Source of the DNA: Flaviramulus sp. BrNp1-15
GTDB lineage: Bacteria > Bacteroidota > Bacteroidia > Flavobacteriales > Flavobacteriaceae
DNA: 64,000 bases
Direction: 5' to 3'
Assembly (NCBI RefSeq): GCF_022259695.1
Contig: NZ_CP092099.1
Location: 3,122,001-3,186,000, forward strand
Positions 36,301 through 44,860 of the stretch are shown piece after piece. The notes under the pieces are model-generated. The model did not search any database. It saw only the letters and a program-made list of their open reading frames with translations, and was not told the DNA's origin. Position numbers and translations under genes: made by a program. Every line of letters starts with the position of its first letter. Positions within the stretch are counted from its first letter, which is position 1.

Positions 36301-36675
36301 ACAAATTTAGATCCTAATACTGGTCAATTAGTTACAGACCCATCACAATTAGAAGCTTTAAATGCAAATACCACCATGTGGTCTCCATATATGTCACGTT
36401 ATGTGTTTAGTGATTGGGCTGTTGAAGATGGTTCATTTTTAAGACTTAACACGCTTACTTTAGGATATACAGTTCCTGAGGATATTGTTTCTAAAATGGG
36501 ACTTTCAAATTTAAGATTTTATGCCACAGCTAATAATGTTTTCATTATTACTGACTATTCAGGTCTTGATCCTGAAGTTTCAACTAGAAGAAGAACACCT
36601 TTAACTCCTGGGGTTGATTATTCTCCATACCCAAGAAGTAGACAAGTGGTTTTCGGTCTAAACCTTAATTTTTAA
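33397..36675 (+). CDS. susC: SusC-like TonB-dependent outer-membrane transporter
   Basis: A 1092-residue outer-membrane transporter. The signal region ends at SAFA (residue 44) after an unusually long basic N-terminus. A start at the later Met25 is possible. A carboxypeptidase-regulatory-like domain covers ~47-125, followed by the SusC linker LDEVVVIGYGTARKSDLTGSV and the plug with SSTAIYGSRGANGVVIITTKSG, the SusC/RagA signature. The barrel ends in a terminal Phe. With the SusD-like lipoprotein encoded next it should import pectin oligosaccharides in a TonB-driven step. It heads the plus-strand operon, 17 bases ahead of susD, and is controlled by the LacI-type operator. Confidence 0.95.
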   Translation: MTNNFIGYLFLSFKKREAKRSYLKMNCLGLLFGVFVFCSTSAFAQSKTIKGTVTDADLSGPLPGVTILVKGTTNGTSTDFDGNYTIENVAENATLVFSYIGYKTQEINVAGKTTINAVLKTDTEALDEVVVIGYGTARKSDLTGSVVAISGSDLQEQPIANVAEALTGRLAGVQVASSEGSPDADIRIRIRGGGSITQDSSPLIIVDGFPVNSINDVSSSDIANISILKDASSTAIYGSRGANGVVIITTKSGKEGKVTANFNMFYGVNKIANTIDVLSPQDFVKWQYEYALLRDSDDLDSYERYFGLWQDYDQYLGQEGIDWQRQIYGEMGEVESRDLSIRGGSEQFNFNFNYALYDQKAIMVGSNFKRNNLSLSLKSKASDKIDLSFTLRYSDTEINGSGANEQNEISSADARLRHSVGYSPIPISGLTTADTDEALSSYLINPFVAVDDTQRLQLRKNFNMVGSFSWKILPELQYKMDLGLDNRNDLDYRFYGRSTYYSNNIPSAENQGLPSLVSTDEKRVRFRNANTLNYDFKNVINNENHGLKLLIGEEMIISKRNELLTAINGFPKLFGFGTARNLTSQGTPLLVDDFYSPDDKLLSFFGRLNYDYKNRYLLTATFRADGSSKFLNDNQWGYFPSAAFAWKINEEEFLQNADWLNALKLRVSYGEAGNNNIPAGQTIQNYESTASSQINTFLNYWRPSSTLANPDLKWETTVTQNVGLDFDLFTGIVSGSVEAYKNVTKDLLIRFPIPGSGYVDQYRNLGEVQNQGVDASLNISAINKEDFGLSISLNAGFNKNKINSLGDLEDFGQNTNWASSQIGDDYLVSVGQPLGIMYGFQSDGRYEVSDFTYDATSGDYTLNDGVVNNEWLGNVVPGTMKLKDISGPDGVPDGVVDINDQTIIGDSNPDVTGGVVLNARAYGFDLVAAFSYSIGNDIYNANKIEFTTANQNNQYRNLSSIMADGNRWTNLDPNTGQLVTDPSQLEALNANTTMWSPYMSRYVFSDWAVEDGSFLRLNTLTLGYTVPEDIVSKMGLSNLRFYATANNVFIITDYSGLDPEVSTRRRTPLTPGVDYSPYPRSRQVVFGLNLNF

Positions 36676-36693
36676 TAACATATTCTATAGAAA

Positions 36694-38493
36694 ATGAAAA
36701 ATATACTAAAAATATTTATTTCAGGAATGCTTGTAGCAGGCTTGTTTAATGCTTGCCAAGAGTTTGAAGAAGACTTTTTAGAAGCACCTGCAAAATCATC
36801 CATAGCAGATAATGTCATTTTTTCAAATCCAGACTTAGCACAAGGAGCTGTAGATGGTATCATTGAAATCATTGCACATACAAACTCGTATAGAGGACGC
36901 CACATTCCTTTTTATGGTTTTAATACAGATACAGAATGGAATTATAACTCATCATCAGAAGGAAATTCAACTGGTGAACTTATGATCTATGATACAAAGC
37001 CAAATAATGGGCAAATGGATAGAAGTAACAGTTCTTGGAATGAGATATACATAGGTATTGAACGTGCCAATAAATGTATTGAAGGAATCCGTACATTTGG
37101 TACTACAGAACCTGATACTGAACTTGGACGACTATACGGTGTAGCACTAACTTACAGAGCTCTTTTTTATGGCGATTTACTTAAAACCTGGGGAGATGTT
37201 CCAGCGCGTTTCGAGCCAATAGATTCAGAAACATTATATCTAGAGAAATCTGATCGTGATATTATCTATAAACAAATTATAGCCGATTTAGCAGAAGCAG
37301 CAACATTAGTGCCTTGGCCTAATGAAAGTGATGCGACTACATCAGTGGAAAGAATTAATAAAGCTTTTGTAAAAGGGCTAAGAGCACGTTTAGCATTAAC
37401 TGCAAGTGGTTATCAACAGTACCCTGGTGACGGTGTGCGTAGAAGTTTAGACCCAGAACTTTCAGTAGCAAGAATGTATAGAATTGCTTTAGATGAATGT
37501 CGTTCAATAATTAACAGCGGAACAGTTAATTTGGAACCTACATTTGAAACCGTTTGGAGAAATCTTAACGAAGAAGATATAACAGCTGGAGGAGAATCAC
37601 TTTGGGAAATGCCTTTTGCTGATGGCCGTGGTCGTGTAAACTTTTCATTTGCTGTTCGTCACCGTAGTGTAGATCAACATACAGGTCAAGCTAGAGGTGG
37701 TATTGCTGGTCCATTGCCTAATGTTTTTTACGATTTTGATGAAGCAGATACAAGAAGAGATATTACATGTATTCCTTATGAATGGGGTACTGCCGATGCT
37801 ACAGGATTTTCTCAACAAACTTTGGTTGGTTTAAATAGATGGTACTTTGGAAAATATCGTTACGAGTGGATGAATCGCTATGTAACTTCTTCTAACGATG
37901 ATGGTATTAATAAAATGTATATGCGTTATGCCGAAATTCTATTAATGGCAGCAGAGGCTGCTAATGAACTAGAAGGACCTGCTGCAGCTGCACCATACTT
38001 AAAAGAGATTCGAAGAAGAGCTTTTAACGAAGCTGATCATGCTGAAAAAGTTGACAATTATGTAAACGCCTTATCAAGTAAAGAAGCTATGTTTAATGCT
38101 ATTGTAAATGAGCATAAATATGAGTTTACTGGTGAGATGGAGCGTAAGCTAGCACTTATTAGATGGAATTTACTAGGTGCAAACTTAGCTGAAGCAAAAC
38201 AAAAAATGAGCGATCTTTTAAATCGTACAGGTGATTATGCTGATGTGCCAACAACACTATACTATAGGTATCAGGATGACAATGAAACTCTTGATATTTA
38301 CGGATTAAACAGAGGTGAAACAACAGATCCAGGTGCAGAATATTCTGCTCAAGACTGGACAAACTTACCAGAAGAAGAGATAAACTCTCTTTTTAAAGAA
38401 GGTGTAGATCCAGATACAAGACAATTTTGGCCTATTTGGCAAGTTTTTATAGACGGAAGTAATGGTAAACTAGTTAACGATTACGGTTACTAA
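36694..38493 (+). CDS. susD: SusD-like glycan-binding lipoprotein
   Basis: A 599-residue surface lipoprotein with a lipobox LFNAC (Cys21). It follows the SusD/RagB plan: N-terminal domain with FLEAPAKSSIADNVIFSNPDLA, TPR-like helices including YRALFYGDLLKTWGDVPARFEP, and a C-terminal domain with MYMRYAEILLMAAEAANELEGPAAAAPYLKEIRRRA and the closing KEGVDPDTRQFWPIW. It caps the SusC barrel and captures the oligosaccharide, here most likely a pectin fragment. The pairing with susC is standard for a polysaccharide utilisation locus. Confidence 0.95.
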   Translation: MKNILKIFISGMLVAGLFNACQEFEEDFLEAPAKSSIADNVIFSNPDLAQGAVDGIIEIIAHTNSYRGRHIPFYGFNTDTEWNYNSSSEGNSTGELMIYDTKPNNGQMDRSNSSWNEIYIGIERANKCIEGIRTFGTTEPDTELGRLYGVALTYRALFYGDLLKTWGDVPARFEPIDSETLYLEKSDRDIIYKQIIADLAEAATLVPWPNESDATTSVERINKAFVKGLRARLALTASGYQQYPGDGVRRSLDPELSVARMYRIALDECRSIINSGTVNLEPTFETVWRNLNEEDITAGGESLWEMPFADGRGRVNFSFAVRHRSVDQHTGQARGGIAGPLPNVFYDFDEADTRRDITCIPYEWGTADATGFSQQTLVGLNRWYFGKYRYEWMNRYVTSSNDDGINKMYMRYAEILLMAAEAANELEGPAAAAPYLKEIRRRAFNEADHAEKVDNYVNALSSKEAMFNAIVNEHKYEFTGEMERKLALIRWNLLGANLAEAKQKMSDLLNRTGDYADVPTTLYYRYQDDNETLDIYGLNRGETTDPGAEYSAQDWTNLPEEEINSLFKEGVDPDTRQFWPIWQVFIDGSNGKLVNDYGY

Positions 38494-38510
38494 AAATTAA
38501 TAATTAAGTT

Positions 38511-40064
38511 ATGATAATTATGAAAACAAAATATATTTCAAAAATATTATTCGCATTACTTCTATCATTTATAGTTACAAGTTGTGGCTATAATGAAGAT
38601 GTATTAGAAGAACTTTCTGTAGACAGGGAATTTGCTCCAGTAGCTTTAACTGCAAGAGTAAGAAACCAAACAACAGTTGAACTAAATTGGACTGCAAATG
38701 AAAATATTCAATATTACTTAGTTGAATTTAGTGCTGATGACCCTAATTTTACAAACATTTTTCAGACTGAACAAGTCAATGCTAACCAATTACCAATTCA
38801 AATTAGGTTAGAAGGAGAAACAATTTATTCTATTAGAGTAAAAGCAGTTAGTGCAAGAGGGTTAAATGATTCATCATGGGCATTAACAGAAGCTGAAACT
38901 TCAACAGAGCAAATTATGTTACCCCCAGAACTAGGTGACATAGAAGCGCTACAAGCAACCTTAAGATGGGAAGCTGGTCTTAATGTAACTCACTTTATTT
39001 TACAACCAGGTGATATTAGATATGATATTACCGCTCAAGAAAAAGCAGATGGTATAGCTATTATAACTGGGTTAACCTCTGAAACAGATTATATGGCTAC
39101 GCTATATAATAACACAAAAATTAGAGGTACTGCAGACTTTACAACAGGAATAGATGTTGGTGACAATACATTAGTTTTACCTACTGATGATTTATTACAA
39201 ATGATTGCTGATGCTGCTCCTGGAGATATTTTACTATTAGAACAAGGAGATTACACTACGCAAACAGGAACAGTTTCTTTGGATAAATCAATAACTATTC
39301 AAGGTTTAAGAGTAGATTTCAAACCATTATTAAGTATAAATTTTGAACTAAATGATGGAGCTACTGATGTAAATTTAATTGATTTAGATTTAAATGGTAT
39401 GACATCTATTTCAGATGTTGTAACCTATTCTGGTGCTGGCAATTATAACTCACTATTAATTAGTGGTTGTAATATACATGATTTCACCCGTTCTTTTGTA
39501 AGAGGTCCAACTACTGATGCTATTATACAATCAGTTACCATTGAAAATTCTATTATAAGCAATATTCTTACAAGTGGTGGAGATTTTATTGATTTTAGAA
39601 ATTCTGATGTTTTCAGTATTAATGTTAACACAAGTACATTTAATAATTGTGCACCAGGTCGCGATTTTTTTAGAGTTGATGCTGCCGGAACTTCAAATGG
39701 TACAGGTTTAACAACTAATATTGTTTTAGATAGTTGTACTTTATATGCTTGCTCTAATAGTTCAAGCAGAAGAATTTTTTATGTAAGATTTGATTCAAAC
39801 GATGTAACTTCTCGTAATAACTTAATCACAGATACAGATTCTGAAGGTTATGCAGATAGAGCAGGAATTGATGAAACCCCTACATTTAGTAATAATAATT
39901 ATTTTAATGCTTCAGGATTTCTTGATACAGGTCAATATATTTTTGATAACACAAATTATACTGAATTAGACCCAGGATATGTTGATGCTGATTCTGGAGA
40001 TTTTACAATTACAAACCAAACATTAATAGATAATGCAGTTGGAGATCCTAGATGGAGACCTTAA
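38511..40064 (+). CDS. DUF4957/DUF5123-type surface lipoprotein, probable glycan-binding
   Basis: A 517-residue lipoprotein (lipobox IVTSC, Cys25; the ATG at codon 4 is an alternative start). A fibronectin type III domain covers ~40-135 and a second beta-sandwich ~140-210. The C-terminal ~300 residues form a parallel-beta-helix-like region (DUF4957/DUF5123), with rows of small polar residues and SNNNYFNASGF near 460. It lacks an obvious catalytic triad of charged residues. Its position as third gene behind susC/susD is the usual place of a surface glycan-binding protein. A lyase function cannot be excluded. The transcription unit appears to be punctuated by a terminator downstream. Confidence 0.78.
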   Translation: MIIMKTKYISKILFALLLSFIVTSCGYNEDVLEELSVDREFAPVALTARVRNQTTVELNWTANENIQYYLVEFSADDPNFTNIFQTEQVNANQLPIQIRLEGETIYSIRVKAVSARGLNDSSWALTEAETSTEQIMLPPELGDIEALQATLRWEAGLNVTHFILQPGDIRYDITAQEKADGIAIITGLTSETDYMATLYNNTKIRGTADFTTGIDVGDNTLVLPTDDLLQMIADAAPGDILLLEQGDYTTQTGTVSLDKSITIQGLRVDFKPLLSINFELNDGATDVNLIDLDLNGMTSISDVVTYSGAGNYNSLLISGCNIHDFTRSFVRGPTTDAIIQSVTIENSIISNILTSGGDFIDFRNSDVFSINVNTSTFNNCAPGRDFFRVDAAGTSNGTGLTTNIVLDSCTLYACSNSSSRRIFYVRFDSNDVTSRNNLITDTDSEGYADRAGIDETPTFSNNNYFNASGFLDTGQYIFDNTNYTELDPGYVDADSGDFTITNQTLIDNAVGDPRWRP

Positions 40065-40096
40065 TAAGATTGAATTAGTAGTTTGTTAATAATCCT

Positions 40097-40129
40097 AAAG
40101 AGGTATGCATATTTTTGTATACCTCTTTT
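40097..40129 (+). terminator. Terminator or attenuator between the SusCD genes and the enzyme genes
   Basis: A perfect 10-bp stem AAAGAGGTAT/ATACCTCTTT with a 12-base loop ends in TTTT. It lies 33 bases after the DUF5123-type stop. The next gene has no visible promoter or operator of its own, so partial read-through would give the transporter genes higher expression than the enzymes. Confidence 0.75.
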
Positions 40130-40151
40130 AATTATAATTTTAAGTTTAAAA

Positions 40152-42389
40152 ATGACCAAAAAAGTATCTCTTTTTATAATTGCTTTTCTATTTCTTTCAA
40201 GTATTAATTATGCTCAAGAACTAGCATTTCCATCAGCTGAAGGTTTTGGTAAATATGCTTCTGGTGGTAAAGGAGGTTTAGTTTATGTAGTTACAAATCT
40301 AAATGACAATGGAGAAGGTAGTTTAAGAAAAGGGATATTAAAAAAAGGTCCAAGAACCATAGTTTTTAACATATCTGGCACAATTGAACTAAAATCAAAA
40401 CTTGATATCAATAAAGGCGATTTAAGTATTTTAGGGCAAACCGCTCCAAATGAAGGCATAACTTTAAAAGGTTATCCTGTTACAATTAAAGCAGATAACG
40501 TTATAATACGTTATTTAAGATTTAGAATGGGTGACATTAACAATATTGAAGGAGATGCCCTTGGATGTAAAAACACTAATAATGTAATAATAGACCACTG
40601 TTCTATAAGTTGGGGAACCGATGAAAATGCATCATTTTACAATAATAAGAACTTTACGCTTCAATGGTGTATTATTTCAGAAGCATTAAATCGTTCTGTA
40701 CATCGCAAAGGCGCACATGGTTATGGTGGCATTTGGGGAGGTGTAAAAGCATCCTTCCATCACAATTTAATTACAAGTAACAATAGTAGAAATCCAAGAT
40801 TTAGTGGGTCATCAACTACTGAAAACTCAGAAAATGAATTTGTTGATTTTAGAAATAATGTAATTTATAATTGGGGAGAAAACAGCATTTATGGTGGCGA
40901 AAAAGGAACTTACAACATCATAAATAATTATTTTAAATCTGGTCCTGCAACAACCTCATCTAAACTTGATAGAATTGTTAGTCCGTCTGAGCCTTATGGG
41001 AAATTTTATGTTGATGGCAATCATGTTGAAGGTTTTGAAACTATATCAAAAAATAACTGGGAGGGTGGTGTACAATGTAAAAATCCCGTAGAAGCAAAAT
41101 TAGAAAAACCAATTTCTATATTAAATAATACAATAACCCAAAGCGCAACCGAAGCTTATCATTTGGTTTTACAAAAAGCTGGCTCAAGTATTCACAGAGA
41201 TGCAGTTGATTTAAGAATTATAAACAACACTAAAAACACTACTGTAGATTATAAAAATGGTATTATTGATTCTCAAGAAAATGTTGGTGGTTGGCCAAAT
41301 ATAAAATCAGTAAAACAAGAAATTGATACTGATGAAGATGGTATACCGGATAATTGGGAAAAACTAAATAATACAAACCCAAATAAAAAAGACAGCCATT
41401 TAAAATCACTAAATTCTAATCAAACCAATATAGAACTGTATAGTAATACTCTACTTCAACAAGTTTCAAGTTTTAAAAATACAAATGGAGAAACATACCA
41501 TTTTGTAGTAGATTCAGAAGGAAATGGCGATTTTTTAAAAATTCAATATGCTATAAATGCTATACCAGATTTCAGAAAAAAAGAAACTAAAATCTTTATA
41601 AAAAATGGAATCTATAAAGAAAAACTAATACTACCCACATCAAAAACCAATGTAACATTTGTAGGTGAAAATAAAAATAAAACCATTTTAACTTACAATG
41701 ATTTTGCCAAGAAACATAACGTTTTTGGAGAAGAAATGGGTACAACAGGCTCAACTTCATTCTTCGTTTTTGGTAATGACTTTAAAGCACAAAATATAAC
41801 TTTTGAAAACAGTGCAGGTCCTGTTGGACAAGCAGTAGCAGTTAGAGTTGATGGCGATAGAGTTATTTTTAAAAATTGTAAATTCTTAGGAAACCAAGAT
41901 ACACTTTATCTTCATGGTAAAAACAGTAGACAGTATTATAAAGATTGTTATATCGAAGGCACAGTAGATTTTATTTTTGGTTGGTCTACAGCTTTTTTTG
42001 AAAACTGTGAGATCTTTTGTAAAAACAAAGGTTACATAACAGCTGCATCTACTACTAAAGAAACAAAGTATGGTTTTGTTTTTAAAAATTGTAAAATAAC
42101 AGGAAACGCATTAGAAAAAACCTTCTATTTAGGTAGACCTTGGCGCAATTACGCTAAAACCGTTTGGATAGATTGTTATATGGATAAAATAATAAAACCT
42201 GAAGGATGGCATAATTGGAAAAAACCTAAAGCAGAAAAAACCACTTTTTATGCAGAGTATAATTCCACTGGTCCTGGCGCATCAAATAAAAGGGTTAAAT
42301 GGGCTAAAAAAATATCAAAAAAACGAAGTAAAACCTATAACTTAAAAAACGTATTAAAAGGACAAGATAATTGGAGTCCAGAAATATAA
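40152..42389 (+). CDS. PL1 pectate lyase-CE8 pectin methylesterase fusion
   Basis: A 745-residue secreted protein with signal peptide MTKKVSLFIIAFLFLSSINYAQ. The PL1 lyase domain (~23-400) includes DHCSISWGTDENAS, a GGIWGG stretch, and FVDFRNNVIYNWGENSIYGGEKG. A Ca-binding-type linker DTDEDGIPDNWE follows, then a CE8 esterase (~445-725) with GNQDTLY, DFIFGWSTAFFENC and LGRPWRNYAK. The frame is open 23 codons upstream, but that start precedes the terminator hairpin at 40097-40129. A lyase-esterase fusion also occurs in the minus operon with PL10, so the locus pairs demethylation and cleavage twice. Confidence 0.9.
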   Translation: MTKKVSLFIIAFLFLSSINYAQELAFPSAEGFGKYASGGKGGLVYVVTNLNDNGEGSLRKGILKKGPRTIVFNISGTIELKSKLDINKGDLSILGQTAPNEGITLKGYPVTIKADNVIIRYLRFRMGDINNIEGDALGCKNTNNVIIDHCSISWGTDENASFYNNKNFTLQWCIISEALNRSVHRKGAHGYGGIWGGVKASFHHNLITSNNSRNPRFSGSSTTENSENEFVDFRNNVIYNWGENSIYGGEKGTYNIINNYFKSGPATTSSKLDRIVSPSEPYGKFYVDGNHVEGFETISKNNWEGGVQCKNPVEAKLEKPISILNNTITQSATEAYHLVLQKAGSSIHRDAVDLRIINNTKNTTVDYKNGIIDSQENVGGWPNIKSVKQEIDTDEDGIPDNWEKLNNTNPNKKDSHLKSLNSNQTNIELYSNTLLQQVSSFKNTNGETYHFVVDSEGNGDFLKIQYAINAIPDFRKKETKIFIKNGIYKEKLILPTSKTNVTFVGENKNKTILTYNDFAKKHNVFGEEMGTTGSTSFFVFGNDFKAQNITFENSAGPVGQAVAVRVDGDRVIFKNCKFLGNQDTLYLHGKNSRQYYKDCYIEGTVDFIFGWSTAFFENCEIFCKNKGYITAASTTKETKYGFVFKNCKITGNALEKTFYLGRPWRNYAKTVWIDCYMDKIIKPEGWHNWKKPKAEKTTFYAEYNSTGPGASNKRVKWAKKISKKRSKTYNLKNVLKGQDNWSPEI

Positions 42390-42410
42390 AACACCATAAA
42401 AATTTTTCTT

Positions 42411-43829
42411 ATGAAAACTAACACCCTACACTTACTATTATATACCTTTTGTTTTTCAATTTTAATAAATTCATGTAAACAAAAGGAAAAAGAAATTGCC
42501 AAAGTAGATGTATTTCTTGCTGCCGATGAAATAATTAGCAGCATTAAAACTCCAAATTTCTTAGACAACACTTTTAATATTGTTGATTTTGGAGCAATAG
42601 CAGATGGAGAAACAAATAATTCACTAGCTATAAAAAAAGCTATTGATAGTTGTAACATAATTGGAGGAGGAAAAGTAATTATTCCTGCAGGAAGTTTTTT
42701 AACTGGCCCTATTACATTAAAAAGTAATGTTAATCTTCATTTAGAAGAAGGTGCTAACGTCCTTTTTTCTACTAACCATGCAGACTATTTACCTGTAGTT
42801 CATACATCTTTTGAAGGTGTTGAACTTATGAACTACTCCCCTCTCATAAGAGCTTATAAGCAAAAAAATATTGCGATTACTGGAAAAGGCACATTTAACG
42901 GACAAGCTAGTAATACAAACTGGTGGCCATGGTGTGGTAAAGATGTATATGGGTATATAGAAGGTGCTGTTAAACAACATGATTCTATTAATTTACCTAG
43001 TTTGCGTAAAATGAATGAAAATAATACGCCACTTTCAGAACGTATTTTTGGTGATGGTCATCAGTTACGCCCATCATTTTTTGAACCTTTTGAATGTGAA
43101 AATGTTTTACTTCAAGGTGTAACTTTTACCAATTCACCTTTTTGGGTAATTCACCCTTTAAAATCAAATTATGTGCGAGTAGATGGTGTTACTGTAAATA
43201 GCCACGGTCCAAATAACGATGGTTGTAACCCCGAATATTCTAAAAATATTCATATAAATAATTGTACTTTTAATACTGGTGATGATTGTATAGCCATAAA
43301 ATCTGGAAGAAACGAAGAAGGTAGAAGAGTAAATATTCCAAGTGAAAATATAGTTGTTGAAAATTGCTACATGAAAGACGGTCATGGTGGTGTTGTAATG
43401 GGTAGTGAAATTTCTGCAGGTGTGAGAAACGTATTCGTTAGAAATTGCAAAATGGATAGTCCTAATTTAGATCGTGCTATTCGCATAAAAACAAACACCC
43501 TAAGAGGTGGTTTTGTTGAAAACGTTTTTGTTAAAAATGTTCAGGTTGGTCAGGTAAAAGAAGCACTTCTAAAAATTAATACTTATTACGGTATTTATGC
43601 CAATCAAGAAGGAGAGTTTATCCCATCAATAAAAAACATTCATTTAGAAGATATTCAAGTTGAAAATAGTGGTAAATATGGTGTTTTAATAAAAGGACGA
43701 CCAGAAAGTCCTGTTGAAAATGTAACGCTTACCAATGTTACTATAAAAGAAGCAAAAACACCTTTATCTGTTGAGAATTCACAACCTATTACATTTAAAA
43801 ATACGTCTATAAACGGTAAAAAATATTAA
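42411..43829 (+). CDS. GH28 polygalacturonase-type hydrolase
   Basis: A 472-residue lipoprotein (lipobox LINSC, Cys22) with a right-handed beta-helix. The GH28 active-site blocks are visible: NNDGCNPE near residue 267 (general acid/base Asp), GDDCIAIKSG near 290, GHGG near 324 and RIKT near 358. It hydrolyses alpha-1,4 linkages of galacturonan, probably from chain ends given the exo-type NDGCNPE motif. The endo or exo mode is an inference. It may also act on rhamnogalacturonan. It lies 21 bases after the PL1-CE8 gene. Confidence 0.9.
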   Translation: MKTNTLHLLLYTFCFSILINSCKQKEKEIAKVDVFLAADEIISSIKTPNFLDNTFNIVDFGAIADGETNNSLAIKKAIDSCNIIGGGKVIIPAGSFLTGPITLKSNVNLHLEEGANVLFSTNHADYLPVVHTSFEGVELMNYSPLIRAYKQKNIAITGKGTFNGQASNTNWWPWCGKDVYGYIEGAVKQHDSINLPSLRKMNENNTPLSERIFGDGHQLRPSFFEPFECENVLLQGVTFTNSPFWVIHPLKSNYVRVDGVTVNSHGPNNDGCNPEYSKNIHINNCTFNTGDDCIAIKSGRNEEGRRVNIPSENIVVENCYMKDGHGGVVMGSEISAGVRNVFVRNCKMDSPNLDRAIRIKTNTLRGGFVENVFVKNVQVGQVKEALLKINTYYGIYANQEGEFIPSIKNIHLEDIQVENSGKYGVLIKGRPESPVENVTLTNVTIKEAKTPLSVENSQPITFKNTSINGKKY

Positions 43830-43837
43830 TTTTAATT

Positions 43838-44854
43838 ATGAAAAACTTAGCTGTTCTTTTAGTTATTATTTTATGTTTTTTCTCTTGCAAGGAAAAGGCA
43901 TCTAATACAAAATCTGATACTTTAACTGAGGAAAACTCAGAGGTGAAAAATTCTCCAAAAACCTATTCAGAAATTTCTATTGCTCAAGGTGGAGAATGGA
44001 TTGATGGTCCAAGAGGACATAAAGAATATAGTGGAGGAACTGCTTTTAAAAATATTGATTCATTAAATGTACCTTCTCAACATACTGATCATACTTGGTT
44101 TATAAGATATGAAGGACCAGGTTGGGAAAACGGTCAAATTGGATATCGACTATATTTAGATTGGAGAAATGCCATCGATATTTATGGTAAAAAAGTAGAT
44201 TCTATAGTATTACCGTACGTTGGGCAAGATGGTTTTGACTCTTACCATGAACCTGCCAATTGGGGACAAGATATTCTTAAAGCTGGAAAATCTATGGGTA
44301 TAGGTGGTTACGGTCGTATTGTTGCAGATACTGTTGTACACTTCCAAAACGTAAAAAGTACGATTGCAAAAGTTGAAAATTTAAAGCAAGAATCCTCTGT
44401 AAATATTACTTATAAAGAATGGCAATCTGGTAACGAAAACATAGATTTAAATTCTAAACTTACTATATTTCCTTCTGATAGATTTACAAAAGCAGAATTA
44501 ACACCTTCTAAAGAAATAACCGGAATTTGTACTGGAATTGTAAATCACAATGTAGAATTTTTCAAAAAAGAAGGTGAAAAATGGGGATATATTGCTACTT
44601 ATGGTGTACAAACTTTAACTAGTCCGCCAGATAATTTAGGTATGGCGCTATTTTACAAATTAGATGAAGTTAAAGAACAAAAACAAGGCGAACATGACCA
44701 TTTAGTTATTTTTAAACCTACAACCCAAACTCTAACCTATTACTTTTTAGGTGCATGGGAACAGGAATTAAATGGTATTAAAACAAAAGAAGCTTTTATA
44801 GCAGACTTAAACCATAAGCTGCAATCGCTTAACAAAACAAATTCAATTATTTAA
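43838..44854 (+). CDS. DUF4861 lipoprotein of pectin loci
   Basis: A 338-residue lipoprotein (lipobox LCFFSC). A beta-rich domain starts near residue 60 with GEWIDGPRGHKEY, followed by HTDHTWFIRYEGPGWENGQIGYRLYLDWRNAIDIYGKK, typical of DUF4861 proteins that occur in pectin utilisation loci. A conserved His/Glu/Trp-rich pocket could bind a sugar. No activity is known to me for certain. It lies 8 bases after GH28 and 6 before GH105, both in the same operon, so an auxiliary role in saccharification is likely. Confidence 0.75.
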   Translation: MKNLAVLLVIILCFFSCKEKASNTKSDTLTEENSEVKNSPKTYSEISIAQGGEWIDGPRGHKEYSGGTAFKNIDSLNVPSQHTDHTWFIRYEGPGWENGQIGYRLYLDWRNAIDIYGKKVDSIVLPYVGQDGFDSYHEPANWGQDILKAGKSMGIGGYGRIVADTVVHFQNVKSTIAKVENLKQESSVNITYKEWQSGNENIDLNSKLTIFPSDRFTKAELTPSKEITGICTGIVNHNVEFFKKEGEKWGYIATYGVQTLTSPPDNLGMALFYKLDEVKEQKQGEHDHLVIFKPTTQTLTYYFLGAWEQELNGIKTKEAFIADLNHKLQSLNKTNSII

Positions 44855-44860
44855 AAAATT

